A DNA stretch of 64,000 bases from Limnoglobus roseus (GTDB lineage Bacteria; Planctomycetota; Planctomycetia; Gemmatales; Gemmataceae). The stretch covers positions 5,518,001 to 5,582,000 of the forward strand of contig NZ_CP042425.1 of NCBI RefSeq assembly GCF_008254045.1. Reading direction: 5' to 3'. Below the pieces are notes generated by a model. It was given only the letters and a program-made list of their open reading frames with translations. It ran no database searches and was not told the origin of the DNA. Positions 18,651 through 27,207 of the stretch are shown piece after piece. Position 1 is the stretch's first letter, and each line of letters starts with the position of its first letter. The position numbers and the translations under genes are program-made.

Positions 18651-18808
18651 TGTCGAGCAAACTCCCCCTCAACCCGAACGACCTCCTTCGCCAGCGCACC
18701 GTCGAGGGCGACCGCATCGAGTACAAGGCGGGCTGGAACCCGGACGCCGTGGTGCGGTCACTCTGCGGCTACGCCAACGGCATCGAGAACCTGGGCGACG
18801 GGCATGTT
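18650..18808 (+). pseudogene. AlbA_2 (Schlafen-type) domain protein, N-terminal stub
   Basis: Beginning with an ATG overlapping the integrase stop, the frame encodes about 53 residues typical of the N-terminus of putative AlbA_2-domain DNA-binding/ATPase proteins: LLRQRTVEGDRIEYKAGWN and VVRSLCGYANGIENLGDGH. The family normally continues for several hundred residues. Here similarity stops at about 18808, exactly where the 3' end of a convergent methyltransferase gene begins; after that the frame is antisense noise. I read it as a truncated remnant, cut by recombination. Confidence 0.7.
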
Positions 18809-18809
18809 G

Positions 18810-19418
18810 TCACACCCGCTTCGCCACCACGAACCACGCCCTCGGCCCGCCGTCCCGGAAGCTGGCGTCGTGCGGGTCGGGCCGGACCTCGTACCGGGAC
18901 GACTCGATGCTCTCCACCACCCAATCTCGTGAGAAGGCATCCTCGATCTCTCGTCGGGATACCCGCCGTGGCCCCTGCGCCCCCGGCTCCTGATCGCTGA
19001 AGCACAGCAGAAACAACCGCCCGCCCGGTTTCAGGACCGAGGCCAGCCCATCGACGTACCGCCGCCGGTCCTCGTCGCCGAAGACGTGGAACAGCCCGCT
19101 GTCGATGGCCGAGTCGAAGACTTCCGGCAGTTCCTTCAGCGTCAGGGCGTCCGTGACCAGGAAGGTCGCCGTCAGACCCCGCTCGGCTGCCTTCCGCTTC
19201 GCTATCGTGATCGGCTCGGCCAGGAAGTCGATCCCCGTCACCGTCTGGCCCCGCCCGGCGAAGTACAGGGCGTTCTCCCCCGTCCCGCACCCGGCGTCCA
19301 GGACCGCCCCGGTGATCCGGTCGGCCACGGCGAGCAGCGCCGTCTGCGGCCTGCCGATCTCCCACCGGGGCTGCCCGGCGTAAAGGTTCTCGAAGCTGCT
19401 GCGGTCGTGGACGGGCAC
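18810..19418 (-). CDS. Class I SAM-dependent methyltransferase
   Basis: 202 residues from a GTG start at 19418. Rossmann-fold motif I is VLDAGCGTGENALYFA; the acidic end of strand 2 is VTGIDFLAEPI; motif III/IV region is FDSAIDSGLFHVFGDEDR and post-motif is LKPGGRLFLLCFSD. The compact size and the FHVFGDEDRRRYV motif resemble TPMT/tellurite-type small-molecule methyltransferases. Substrate unknown. It reads leftward after another methyltransferase gene (27-base gap), so both may share a transcript. Confidence 0.85.
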   Translation of the reverse strand: MPVHDRSSFENLYAGQPRWEIGRPQTALLAVADRITGAVLDAGCGTGENALYFAGRGQTVTGIDFLAEPITIAKRKAAERGLTATFLVTDALTLKELPEVFDSAIDSGLFHVFGDEDRRRYVDGLASVLKPGGRLFLLCFSDQEPGAQGPRRVSRREIEDAFSRDWVVESIESSRYEVRPDPHDASFRDGGPRAWFVVAKRV

Positions 19419-19445
19419 GGCTCACCCCCTTCGCCGGTGACGGCG

Positions 19446-20153
19446 TTACGCTTTGACGGCCCCGAACGCCGCAAAGCAGACGGTTTTGTGAAGCACTTCG
19501 ACCTGGGCGAACCCGACCTTGCGCAGCAGGTCGAGTTGGTACACGAGCGGGCGGGGCGTGTCTTCCTTCTCAACGTAGTCGAACACATGGTCCCGGTACG
19601 CCTCGTCCTTCAGCGCCGTCAGGTACTCGCCGTACCGCTCTCGCATCACCCCGCTGATCGCCGGGATCGAACTCTCCACCAGATCGAAAACCCAAATTGA
19701 GCCTCCGGGCCGTAACGCCCGGTGGAGGGCGGCGAACACCGCCTCCCACTCCTCGTCCGTGCGCAGGTGGTGCAGCACGGCGGCAGCCAGCACGAGGTCG
19801 AACTGCCCGCCGTGTAGTTCGACCTCCCGGATGTCGCCCTGAACCGTCGTCACCCTTCCTGCGGTCGCCTGACCGACCCGGCTCGCCGCCCGCTCCAGCA
19901 TCGGCTGGCTCAGGTCGATCAGGGTGGCATCCAGGTTCGGCAGTCGCTCCAGCAGCTTGAGCGTGTAGTTCCCGGCCCCGCACCCCACGTCCAGGACGTG
20001 CCGGGCGTGGGGCGTCGTGGCTGCTGCCGCCTGTGCCACGAGCGCCATCGCCAGGGGCGCATCGACGGTCGCCGACTGGCCCGTTTCGAGGTTCGAGAAC
20101 CGCTCCACGTCGGCGTCGAACCGCCTCCGGATTTCATCCACCGTCGATTTCAT
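19446..20153 (-). CDS. Class I SAM-dependent methyltransferase
   Basis: From ATG 20153 (MKSTVDEIRRRFDADVERF) 235 residues; a GGAG eight bases upstream supports this start over two upstream ATGs (20159, 20177). Motif I is VLDVGCGAGNYTLKLLE, the acidic strand-2 end is ATLIDLSQPM, and the region FDLVLAAAVLHHLRTDEEW plus LRPGGSIWVFDLVES complete a ubiE/cmoA-like fold. The extension with YVEKEDTPRPLVYQLDLLRK is shared with small-molecule methyltransferases. Substrate unknown. The gene is followed closely by a second methyltransferase on the same strand. Confidence 0.85.
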   Translation of the reverse strand: MKSTVDEIRRRFDADVERFSNLETGQSATVDAPLAMALVAQAAAATTPHARHVLDVGCGAGNYTLKLLERLPNLDATLIDLSQPMLERAASRVGQATAGRVTTVQGDIREVELHGGQFDLVLAAAVLHHLRTDEEWEAVFAALHRALRPGGSIWVFDLVESSIPAISGVMRERYGEYLTALKDEAYRDHVFDYVEKEDTPRPLVYQLDLLRKVGFAQVEVLHKTVCFAAFGAVKA

Positions 20154-20258
20154 CGTCATGCTCCACCATTCCGGCATAGAACCGCCGCCCGGACTGCCGG
20201 GCGACCGCCGACTATCTTATCCCCGGTCGAATGCGGTTCCCGGTGGGGGCACGAGGCG

Positions 20259-20351
20259 GTGCGCACGGAGAAGGTGAACCTGGGCGAGAAGCTGGCGCTG
20301 TTCGCCGACCACTGGAGTCCGAAGGTGGTGGGCGAACGGAACGGCCAACAT
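20259..20351 (+). pseudogene. Cupin-family N-terminal stub
   Basis: The plus strand encodes about 31 residues, including VNLGEKLALFADHWSPKVVG and ERNGQH. This matches the opening of small cupin (DUF-type mannose-isomerase-like) proteins, which begin with a motif of the kind N-L-x-E-K-x-x-x-F-x-D-x-W-x-P-K and continue with a His-rich metal site. Here the match ends after GQH and the frame then loses all cupin character. A truncated remnant, not expressed as a functional protein. Confidence 0.6.
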
Positions 20352-20952
20352 AGGGAACGAGCCAGACCGTCTCGAAACCGACCGATTCGCCGTCGATTCT
20401 CGGTACGCTTTGGGCATAAAACTTGCTGTAAGTGCTCTTCCCTTACACCATTCGGCGTCCATTACGACCCTCGTAGGGCGGATGCACTTTCCTCCGCCTT
20501 CGAGTGGAACCGGGCGAAAGTGGAACGGCGACGTGCGCTCGACTCGCTTCTTCGCCGGAGTTGAACCGCATGACCGACCGGGCGACGAGCGATACACCTT
20601 CCCACGTCTCGGAACCGTCCCGCCTACCCGACTTCCGGGTTCCGTTGGGGCTGCGACGGGGGCGTATCCCGTCCCGTCCCCCGACCTCAAGATCGTCGCC
20701 GTCAGTGGCGGCGACCTGCGGGCCACGGTGACCCGGCAGCAGGCCATCCTGGGCCGGGGCGAGTTCGAGGTCTTCCCGGACACCAACGCAGGCGGTGTTC
20801 GATTTCCCGCCCGCCGCCCGTCGTTGCTGCCGCACGCACGGGGCAGCCGCACACCGCTCCTGACCGGCGAATGCCGTTGAATAACCGCCTGCCCTCCAGA
20901 CCGGCTCCTCTGGGAGTCCTGACAACGACGTAACCGAAGAGAGTGGCCGAGC
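20352..20952. other. Mosaic non-coding region before the first histidine kinase
   Basis: No full gene. Short protein-like snatches exist (for example AFEWNRAKVERR on the plus strand near 20500) but none extends. The last 60 bases must hold the promoter and ribosome site of the histidine kinase (GAAGAGAG just before ATG 20953). Composition and lack of conserved frame suggest joined fragments of former genes. Confidence 0.4.
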
Positions 20953-23781
20953 ATGACGGATCGAGACCAAAAAGCGCCAGGGGCACAAGAGGGCGAGCTG
21001 TTCCGGCTGCTGGTCGAGAACGTCCGGGACTATGCCATCTTCGTCATCGACACGGAGGGCCGGGTCGAAAGCTGGAACCCTGGGGCCGAGCGGCTGCTCG
21101 GCTACGGGGAAGAGGAAATCCTCGGTCGCCCCGCCGCCACGTTCTTCACCCCGGAGGACATCGAGCGGGGCTACCCGCAGCGGGAGATGCGGGAGGCGCT
21201 GGAGGGCGGGCGGGGCGACGACGACCGCTGGCAGGTCCGCAAGGACGGCTCCCGGTTCTGGTGCGGCGGGTCGCTGACGCCCCTGTGGGACGAGGGCCAC
21301 AAGCTCCGGGGCTACGCCAAGATCATGCGGGACCGGACCGAGTGGAAGCGGGCCGAGGAGGAGCGGGCGGGCCGGACCAGGGAGGCCGAGCGCAAACAGC
21401 GGCTCTACGATGCGGTCCTCTCGAACACCCCCGATCTGGTCTACGTCTTCGACCTCGACCACCGCTTCACCTACGCCAACGGGGGCCTGCTACGCCTGTG
21501 GGGGAAGACCTGGGACGAGGCCGTCGGCAAGACCTGTCTCGAACTCGGCTACGAGCCGTGGCACGCCGCCATGCACGACCGGGAGATCGAACAGGTCGTC
21601 GCCACCAAGCACCCGGTCAAGGGCGAGGTTCCGTTCACCGGCACGTTCGGCCCCCGCATCTACGAGTACATCTTCGTCCCGGTCCTGGGCGAGGGCGGCG
21701 AGGTCGAGGCGGTCGCCGGGACGACACGGGACGTGACCGACCGCAGGCGGTCCGAGGAGGCGCTGCGGGAGGCCAGCGCCACGCTCCGCAGCTTCTACGA
21801 CACCGCCCCGGTCATGATGGGGGTGGTGGAGGTCGTGGGCGAAGACGTACTGCACCTGACCGACAACGCCGCCACGGGCCGGTTCTTCGGGACCGCCCCG
21901 GCCTCGCTCTCCGGGCGGGCGGCCAGCGAGATGGGCGTCCCCCCGGACCACCTGCGGGAGTGGGTGCGGGCGTACCGGGAGAGCGAGCGGACCGGGCAAC
22001 CGGCCCGGTTCGAGTACCCGCACGAGACGCCCACGGGCCGCCGCTGGGTGTCGGCCATCGTGTACTGCATCGAGGCGCTGCCCGGAAACCGGGTCCGCTG
22101 CTCGTATGTGGCCGAGGACGTGACCGAGCGGAAGCGGGACGAGGAGACGATCCGCTCGCTCCTCCACATCGGCGAGAAGCTGAACTCGACGCTCGCCGTG
22201 GACGAGTTGTTGGACCTCCTGGTGGTCGAAGCCGCCCGCCTCGTGGGTGCGGAGAGCGGCGTGGCGGGGCTGAACGGCCCGGAGGGGATGCGCTGCCACA
22301 CGTATTTCCAGCGGGGCCAATGCCTGCCGCTGGACTACTGCTGGCCCCCGATGCACGGGCTGCCCGGATGGCTGCTCGTTCACAAAGTCCCGTACCTGAC
22401 CAACGACGCCGTGGCCGACACGCAGATCGTCCACGAGTTGTGCGTCCGGTTCGGCGTGCGGTCGGCCCTGTCAACGCCCGTCTTGAGCGCCGACGGGGAA
22501 GTCCTCGGCTTTTTCGAGATTCACAACAAGGACGGCGGCTTCACGCCCGCCGACCAGGAGAAGCTGCTGTCGGTGTCGCACGCCGCCTCGATTGCCGTTC
22601 AAAACGCCCTGGCCTTCCGGCGCATCCAACGGGTCGAGGAGTCGCTGCGGGACGCCAACCGGCGCAAGGACGAGTTCCTGGCGACGCTGGCGCACGAACT
22701 CCGCAACCCGCTGGCCCCGATCAGCAACGCCCTGCAAATCCTCAAGATGCCCAGGGTGGAGGCGGCGACCGTCGAACGGTCACGGGGCATGATGGAGCGG
22801 CAGGTGCATCACTTGGTCCGTCTGGTGGACGACCTCCTGGACGTGTCACGGGTGATGCGGGGCAAGATCGAACTCCGCCGGGAGCGGGTCGAACTCGCCA
22901 CGGTCGTCGCCCGTGCGGTCGAGACGGTGCAGCCGCTCGTGGACGCCCAGCGGCACGAACTGGACGTGCGCCTCCCCCCCGAATCCTTGCCCCTCGACGC
23001 CGACCCGGTGCGGCTCACACAGGTCGTCGGCAACCTGCTGACGAATGCGGCCAAGTACACGGAGCCGGGCGGGCGCATCCGCCTGACCGCCGAGCGGGAC
23101 GGCGACGTGGCCGTGCTGCGGGTCCGGGACGATGGCATCGGGATCGCCCCGGACGTGCTGCCACACGTCTTCGAGTTGTTCGTTCAGGCCGAACACGCCA
23201 CGACGAAGACCCAGGGCGGACTGGGGATCGGGCTGACCCTGGTGAAGAACATCGTGGGGATGCACAACGGGACGGTCGAGGCCCGCAGCGACGGGCTGGG
23301 CAGGGGAAGCGAGTTCGCCGTGCGGCTGCCGCTCGTGGTCGGGGCGGGGCAGCAGTCACAAGACAACGGGACGGGAGAGCTTCACCAGCAGCCTTCTCGC
23401 CCATCGGGGCATCGGCTGCTGGTCGTCGATGACAACCGGGACGCCGCCGACAGCCTCGCCATGCTGCTCGAACTGCAAGGGCACGAGGTCCGGGTGGCCC
23501 ACAGCGGCCCGGCGGCGCTGGAGATGACGAAGGGCTACGCCCCGGACGTGGTGTTCCTGGACATCGGGATGCCGGGGATGGACGGGTACGAGGTCGCCCG
23601 CCGGTTGCGGCAGCAGCCCGGCCTGGAGAGCGTGGTGCTGGCGGCGCTGACGGGTTGGGGCCAGCAGGAGGACCGCCGCCGCACCGCCGAGGCGGGTTTC
23701 ACCCACCATCTGGTGAAGCCCCCGGACCCGAAGGCGGTGGAGGGCGTGTTGGCACAGTTGACGCCCCCGGACGTTAAGTAG
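20953..23781 (+). CDS. Hybrid histidine kinase: PAS-PAS-PAS-GAF-HisKA-HATPase-REC
   Basis: 942 residues. PAS1 about 20-125 (DYAIFVIDTEGRVESWNPGA), PAS2 about 155-275, PAS3 about 285-395, GAF about 410-560 (SALSTPVLSADGEVLGFFEI), dimerisation helix with [15 protein letters not shown] (phospho-His near 580), ATP-binding domain with NLLTNAAKYTEPGG (N box), RDDGIGIAPDVL (G1) and [14 protein letters not shown] (G2), and a C-terminal receiver with LLVVDDNRDAADS and phospho-acceptor in VVFLDIGMPGMDG (Asp near 870). No membrane segment, so a cytosolic sensor. No DNA-binding output domain; phosphate probably passes to another carrier. It precedes a small DUF4385 gene by only 16 bases. Confidence 0.95.
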   Translation: MTDRDQKAPGAQEGELFRLLVENVRDYAIFVIDTEGRVESWNPGAERLLGYGEEEILGRPAATFFTPEDIERGYPQREMREALEGGRGDDDRWQVRKDGSRFWCGGSLTPLWDEGHKLRGYAKIMRDRTEWKRAEEERAGRTREAERKQRLYDAVLSNTPDLVYVFDLDHRFTYANGGLLRLWGKTWDEAVGKTCLELGYEPWHAAMHDREIEQVVATKHPVKGEVPFTGTFGPRIYEYIFVPVLGEGGEVEAVAGTTRDVTDRRRSEEALREASATLRSFYDTAPVMMGVVEVVGEDVLHLTDNAATGRFFGTAPASLSGRAASEMGVPPDHLREWVRAYRESERTGQPARFEYPHETPTGRRWVSAIVYCIEALPGNRVRCSYVAEDVTERKRDEETIRSLLHIGEKLNSTLAVDELLDLLVVEAARLVGAESGVAGLNGPEGMRCHTYFQRGQCLPLDYCWPPMHGLPGWLLVHKVPYLTNDAVADTQIVHELCVRFGVRSALSTPVLSADGEVLGFFEIHNKDGGFTPADQEKLLSVSHAASIAVQNALAFRRIQRVEESLRDANRRKDEFLATLAHELRNPLAPISNALQILKMPRVEAATVERSRGMMERQVHHLVRLVDDLLDVSRVMRGKIELRRERVELATVVARAVETVQPLVDAQRHELDVRLPPESLPLDADPVRLTQVVGNLLTNAAKYTEPGGRIRLTAERDGDVAVLRVRDDGIGIAPDVLPHVFELFVQAEHATTKTQGGLGIGLTLVKNIVGMHNGTVEARSDGLGRGSEFAVRLPLVVGAGQQSQDNGTGELHQQPSRPSGHRLLVVDDNRDAADSLAMLLELQGHEVRVAHSGPAALEMTKGYAPDVVFLDIGMPGMDGYEVARRLRQQPGLESVVLAALTGWGQQEDRRRTAEAGFTHHLVKPPDPKAVEGVLAQLTPPDVK

Positions 23782-23797
23782 TCAGGAGAGGATCGCC

Positions 23798-24298
23798 GTG
23801 CCGGAACGGAAAGCCCGACCGGAGAGCCGCACGCCGAAGCGGGCCTCCTTCGACTACTCCCCGGACTTCACGGCCACCGACTTCCGCCACCGCCCGGAGC
23901 TTTACCGGGTCGGTAGGGGCGAGCAGGGCGTGCTGCTGGTCGAGCCGTACAAGGGCGAGATTCTCCCACACTGGCGGTTCAAGACCGTCGCCGAGGCGAA
24001 GAAGTCGTCGGCCAAGATTTACAAGTTGTTCCTGGCGTACTTGAAGGCCGACGACTTCCCCGGCGCTGACACGGCCCGCAAGTTCCTCCAGATGGGGTGG
24101 ACCCGTGCGAGACGGTACGCCAACCACAAGGGCGGTCGCAAGTACGACAAGAAGACGGGCGACGAGTTGCCCAGGACAGAGGATGCTAAGAAGGCGGCAG
24201 CGGCGGCGGTCTTCTACGAGCGGTACGTCACCGCCCAGCAAAACACCGAGTACGTCAGGCAGAAGAAACTGCACCAGGAGCGATACGAAAGCCAATGA
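23798..24298 (+). CDS. DUF4385 family protein
   Basis: 166 residues from GTG 23798, with AGGAGAG eight bases upstream. The sequence is highly charged and matches the DUF4385 family as I remember it: FDYSPDFTATDFRHRPELYR at the N-terminus, GVLLVEPYKGEILPHWRFKT, and RKFLQMGWTRARRYANHKGG. Length agrees with the family. No enzymatic motif is known; the family is small, soluble and widespread in bacteria and phages. It follows the histidine kinase by 16 bases and overlaps the TspO stub by four (ATGA). Confidence 0.8.
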   Translation: MPERKARPESRTPKRASFDYSPDFTATDFRHRPELYRVGRGEQGVLLVEPYKGEILPHWRFKTVAEAKKSSAKIYKLFLAYLKADDFPGADTARKFLQMGWTRARRYANHKGGRKYDKKTGDELPRTEDAKKAAAAAVFYERYVTAQQNTEYVRQKKLHQERYESQ

Positions 24299-24424
24299 CC
24301 TGGATCGAGTGGTACAAGACGCTGGCGAAGCCCTTGTGGACGCCCGCCCCCTCGACGATCAGCCTGATCTGGGCGCTGCTGTACCCGGTCATCCTGGTCA
24401 GTTTCGGGTTCGGGTTCGTGAATC
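24295..24424 (+). pseudogene. TspO/MBR-family N-terminal stub
   Basis: ATG 24295 overlaps the DUF4385 stop. About 43 residues match the start of TspO/MBR tryptophan-rich sensory membrane proteins: WYKTLAKPLWTPAPSTISL, then LIWALLYPVILVSFGFGF, which is the first transmembrane helix. The family has five helices and about 150-160 residues; here the match ends after one helix. A different frame then shows a foreign C-terminus, EKFAPLLEEEPAG followed by a stop at 24465-24467. So the 5' end of tspO has been joined to the 3' end of an unrelated gene. Confidence 0.7.
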
Positions 24425-24531
24425 CGAGAAGTTCGCCCCGCTGCTGGAAGAGGAACCGGCGGGGTAGTGAACCCGACGGTGTGGCGGGTGTCCTTCATTT
24501 CTGCTGAACATGGGCAGGACGAGGGCGAAAG

Positions 24532-25497
24532 GTGAAGCCGTTCTTTGAAGACTACTGCGAGGATAACGAGTCTCTGGTCAAGTACCGTGACCTTCTTGCC
24601 ATAGGCTCCGAGTTCTTGGAAGAAATAGTCCGCTTCGGCAACGAGGTCATCCACGTCTGCATCAAGAAGGCCCAAGGGGACACCCGCCGGGTCCACTTCA
24701 CCCTGCTGGGACTTGCCCGGCATCAACTCGCCTACATGGATTCGGCGAACATCCTGCTGGGCAAGGGCTGCGTCGAAGCCTGCCTGCCCTTGCTACGGTC
24801 GATGCTGGAATCCCACCTGGGGATTGCCCACATCGTTCAGGACAAGCACGAAGATCGGGCGCTGGCCTACGAACTCGTGCGGATCAAGCGGCGATTGAAA
24901 GAACTTCGGATGGCCGACAAGACGCACACGGACGGGAAGCAACTCGAAGCCGAGTTAGCGTCAGATGCCCTTGTCGCTGGCATCCTGGACAAGATGCCGA
25001 AGGACTTGTCGGCACGGGCAGCGGTCGTTGAGGCGAAGTTGGCCGACCCGAAGTTCGCCCCGATCTTGGCAGAGTGGGAGCGGCTAAAACGGCCCGCCGG
25101 AAAGTCGAAGCAGAAAGACCCCGAATGGTTCAGCCTTTTCGGGGGCGGGAACTCCATCCGAGACTTGGCGAAGAATCTCGGCTCGATTTCGCTCTACGCC
25201 TTCATTTACAAGGAGTTGTCGAACTCCACGCACGCAGCCACGGCCCTGGACAGCTTCACCGAAGTCGGGGGCGACATCACGCAAATCCGCCAGCTACGAC
25301 ACCCCGGCGGGTATCACAAGCTGTTCCGTGGCGTGTTCATGATCTTCCTGATTTCGTTCGACAAGTTGCTGGAGTTCTACGACAAGCAGCAGCAGGGGAC
25401 GTTCCGCCACCACATGACGGCAAGCGTCGTTCCGAGATTCCACATCATCTTCGGCCACATGAAGAAGCACCTTCCGGCGTGGCTGTCCGTCGAGTAA
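24532..25497 (+). CDS. DUF5677-like helical protein of unknown function
   Basis: 321 residues from GTG 24532, with GAGGGCGAAAG as ribosome site. Mostly alpha-helical and soluble. The segment ACLPLLRSMLESHLGIAHIV, followed by a charged region and later KELSNSTHAATALDSF, resembles DUF5677 proteins as I remember them (an Arg-rich helix early and a conserved S-x-x-T/V-H late). No catalytic motif. Codon use is somewhat less extreme in GC than in the flanking genes, which fits recent transfer. Function unknown; such proteins often occur in defence or accessory regions. Confidence 0.55.
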   Translation: MKPFFEDYCEDNESLVKYRDLLAIGSEFLEEIVRFGNEVIHVCIKKAQGDTRRVHFTLLGLARHQLAYMDSANILLGKGCVEACLPLLRSMLESHLGIAHIVQDKHEDRALAYELVRIKRRLKELRMADKTHTDGKQLEAELASDALVAGILDKMPKDLSARAAVVEAKLADPKFAPILAEWERLKRPAGKSKQKDPEWFSLFGGGNSIRDLAKNLGSISLYAFIYKELSNSTHAATALDSFTEVGGDITQIRQLRHPGGYHKLFRGVFMIFLISFDKLLEFYDKQQQGTFRHHMTASVVPRFHIIFGHMKKHLPAWLSVE

Positions 25498-25878
25498 TAG
25501 TGCTTGCGGGAAGCGATCCCTTTTGACACATGGGAGCGTCGGACGTGGGCGAGATAACTCGGAAGATGTTCTTCGACCGGCAGTGAGTCGGGAAGGACGC
25601 TGAAACCTGTCGGTAGATGTTGGATCAGGCAGCGGGGTTCAGCAACGATTGCCTGGACTTCGCCATCGAGGTCTTCGAGTTGTACGCCAAGAAGGGAAGT
25701 GCATCCGGCGGGGTCGTTCCCAGCCCAATCCTGCTGTAGCCCAGCTACCGGACTTCGTGTGGGTGTCGCTCGCAACCACCATCCAGTTGTCGATTCTGGC
25801 GATGAACTGACGGAAGTGTGGTTCGGAGAGTCCGTCGTGGCCGACCAACAAATTGGTAGAGAATCTGTTCGTTCCGGG
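25498..25878. other. Mosaic non-coding region upstream of the nitrilase gene
   Basis: No complete gene. The minus strand holds a protein-like run (VQLEDLDGEVQAIVAEP, then FSVLPDSLPVEEHLPSY) without a start. At 25752-25769 there is an 18-base word that recurs with one mismatch at 30024-30041, inside an MFS-gene remnant. I read the region as joined gene ends. The nitrilase promoter should lie in its right part. Confidence 0.4.
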
Positions 25879-27207
25879 ATGGTGCGGGTCGCCGTGGTGC
25901 AAGCCGCCCCGGTCCTGTTCGACACCCCACGGACGCTCCAGAAGCTCGCCGCCCTCGCCGCCGACGCCACCAGGACGGGGGCCGAACTGGTCGTCTTCCC
26001 GGAGGCGTTCGTCGGCGGCTACCCGAAGGGGCACGACTTCGGCGTCTCGCTCGGCGTCCGCACCCCGGAAGGCCGGGACCAGTTCCGCCGGTACTTCGAG
26101 AGCGCCATCGACATACCGGGGCTGGGGGCCGAGTTCATCGGCGGGGTCGCCAGGGACCACCGCCTGTATCTCGTCGTCGGCGTGGTCGAGCGGGACGGCG
26201 GGACGCTGTACTGCACGGCGGCGATGTTCGGGCCGGACGGCGGGCTGCTCGGCAAGCACCGGAAGCTCGTGCCGACGGCGCTGGAGCGGGTGGTGTGGGG
26301 CCAGGGCGACGGGTCTACGCTCCCGGTCGTCGCCACCCCGCTCGGCAGGGTCGGGGCGGTGATCTGCTGGGAGAACTACATGCCCCTACTGCGGACGGCG
26401 ATGTACGCCAAAGGGGTCGAATTGTACTGTGCCGTCACGGTGGACGACCGGGAGACGTGGGTTCCGACCGTGCGGCACATCGCCCTCGAAGGCCGGTGCT
26501 TCGTCCTGTCGGCCTGCCAGTACCTTCGACGGGCCGATCTCCCGCCCGGCTACCCGACCGACCGCCTCCCCGCCTCCCAGGACGTGCTGATCCGGGGCGG
26601 CAGTTGCGTCGTCGGGCCGCTAGGCGAATTGCTGGCCGGGCCGGTGTACGGGGAGGAGTGCGTGCTGGCGGCGACCCTCGACCGGGCCGACCTCGTGCGG
26701 GCCAAGTTCGACTTCGACGTGGTGGGCCACTACGCCCGGCCCGACGTGTTCCGGCTGGAGGTCAACGAGCGCCCGATGAAGCCGGTGGTGTTCTCGCCCA
26801 ATCACGCCCAGCCCACGCCGGGCCTGACGCTTCTCGGCGTGGCCGGGCGGTTCGCCGTGTGCAAGCTGCCGCCCGACTCGGCGGTCCCGGCGTGGGCGAC
26901 GGCGGGCGACGTGTTCAGCGTCACCCGCACGGGCGATGAGCTATCGGTGGTGTGCCGGGAGGATGTGGTCCCACCGGGGACGCACGCCGAGGTCGGGTGG
27001 CGCTGCCTGCGGGTGGCCGGGGCGATGCCGTTCACGGTCGTCGGGGTGCTGGCCTCGCTCACCGCCCCAATAGCCAAGGCGGGCGTGGGTGTGTTTGCGT
27101 TCTCGACGTTCGACACCGACTACCTGTTGGTGAAGGAGGCCGACTTCCCGGTGGCGGTCGATGCCCTGCGAGCCGCCGGGCATGGGGTGGAGGGGGCGGG
27201 CGCATGA
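25879..27207 (+). CDS. Nitrilase fused to an ACT-like (CASTOR-type) domain
   Basis: 442 residues from ATG 25879; the frame is open upstream but homology begins at MVRVAVVQAAPVLFDTP. Residues 1-310 form a carbon-nitrogen hydrolase with the complete triad: Glu in VVFPEAFVGGYPKG (about 42), Lys in KHRKLVPT (about 129), Cys in GAVICWENYMPLLRT (about 163). This looks like a true nitrilase, hydrolysing nitriles to acids. Residues about 320-442 are a separate ACT-type domain (AVCKLPPDSAVPAWA, FSVTRTGDELSVVC, FAFSTFDTDYLLVKE), normally a stand-alone protein of about 130 residues. The stop overlaps the next ATG (ATGA), so translation is probably coupled. Confidence 0.85.
   Translation: MVRVAVVQAAPVLFDTPRTLQKLAALAADATRTGAELVVFPEAFVGGYPKGHDFGVSLGVRTPEGRDQFRRYFESAIDIPGLGAEFIGGVARDHRLYLVVGVVERDGGTLYCTAAMFGPDGGLLGKHRKLVPTALERVVWGQGDGSTLPVVATPLGRVGAVICWENYMPLLRTAMYAKGVELYCAVTVDDRETWVPTVRHIALEGRCFVLSACQYLRRADLPPGYPTDRLPASQDVLIRGGSCVVGPLGELLAGPVYGEECVLAATLDRADLVRAKFDFDVVGHYARPDVFRLEVNERPMKPVVFSPNHAQPTPGLTLLGVAGRFAVCKLPPDSAVPAWATAGDVFSVTRTGDELSVVCREDVVPPGTHAEVGWRCLRVAGAMPFTVVGVLASLTAPIAKAGVGVFAFSTFDTDYLLVKEADFPVAVDALRAAGHGVEGAGA

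Noticed and set aside
20460-20560. BrnT-like toxin remnant (AFEWNRAKVERR)
   Set aside because: Only about ten residues resemble the BrnT start; too short to claim.
20943-23432. 829-codon plus-strand ORF overlapping the first histidine kinase
   Set aside because: Offset frame of the kinase gene; translation is Arg/Gly/Pro-rich without motifs.
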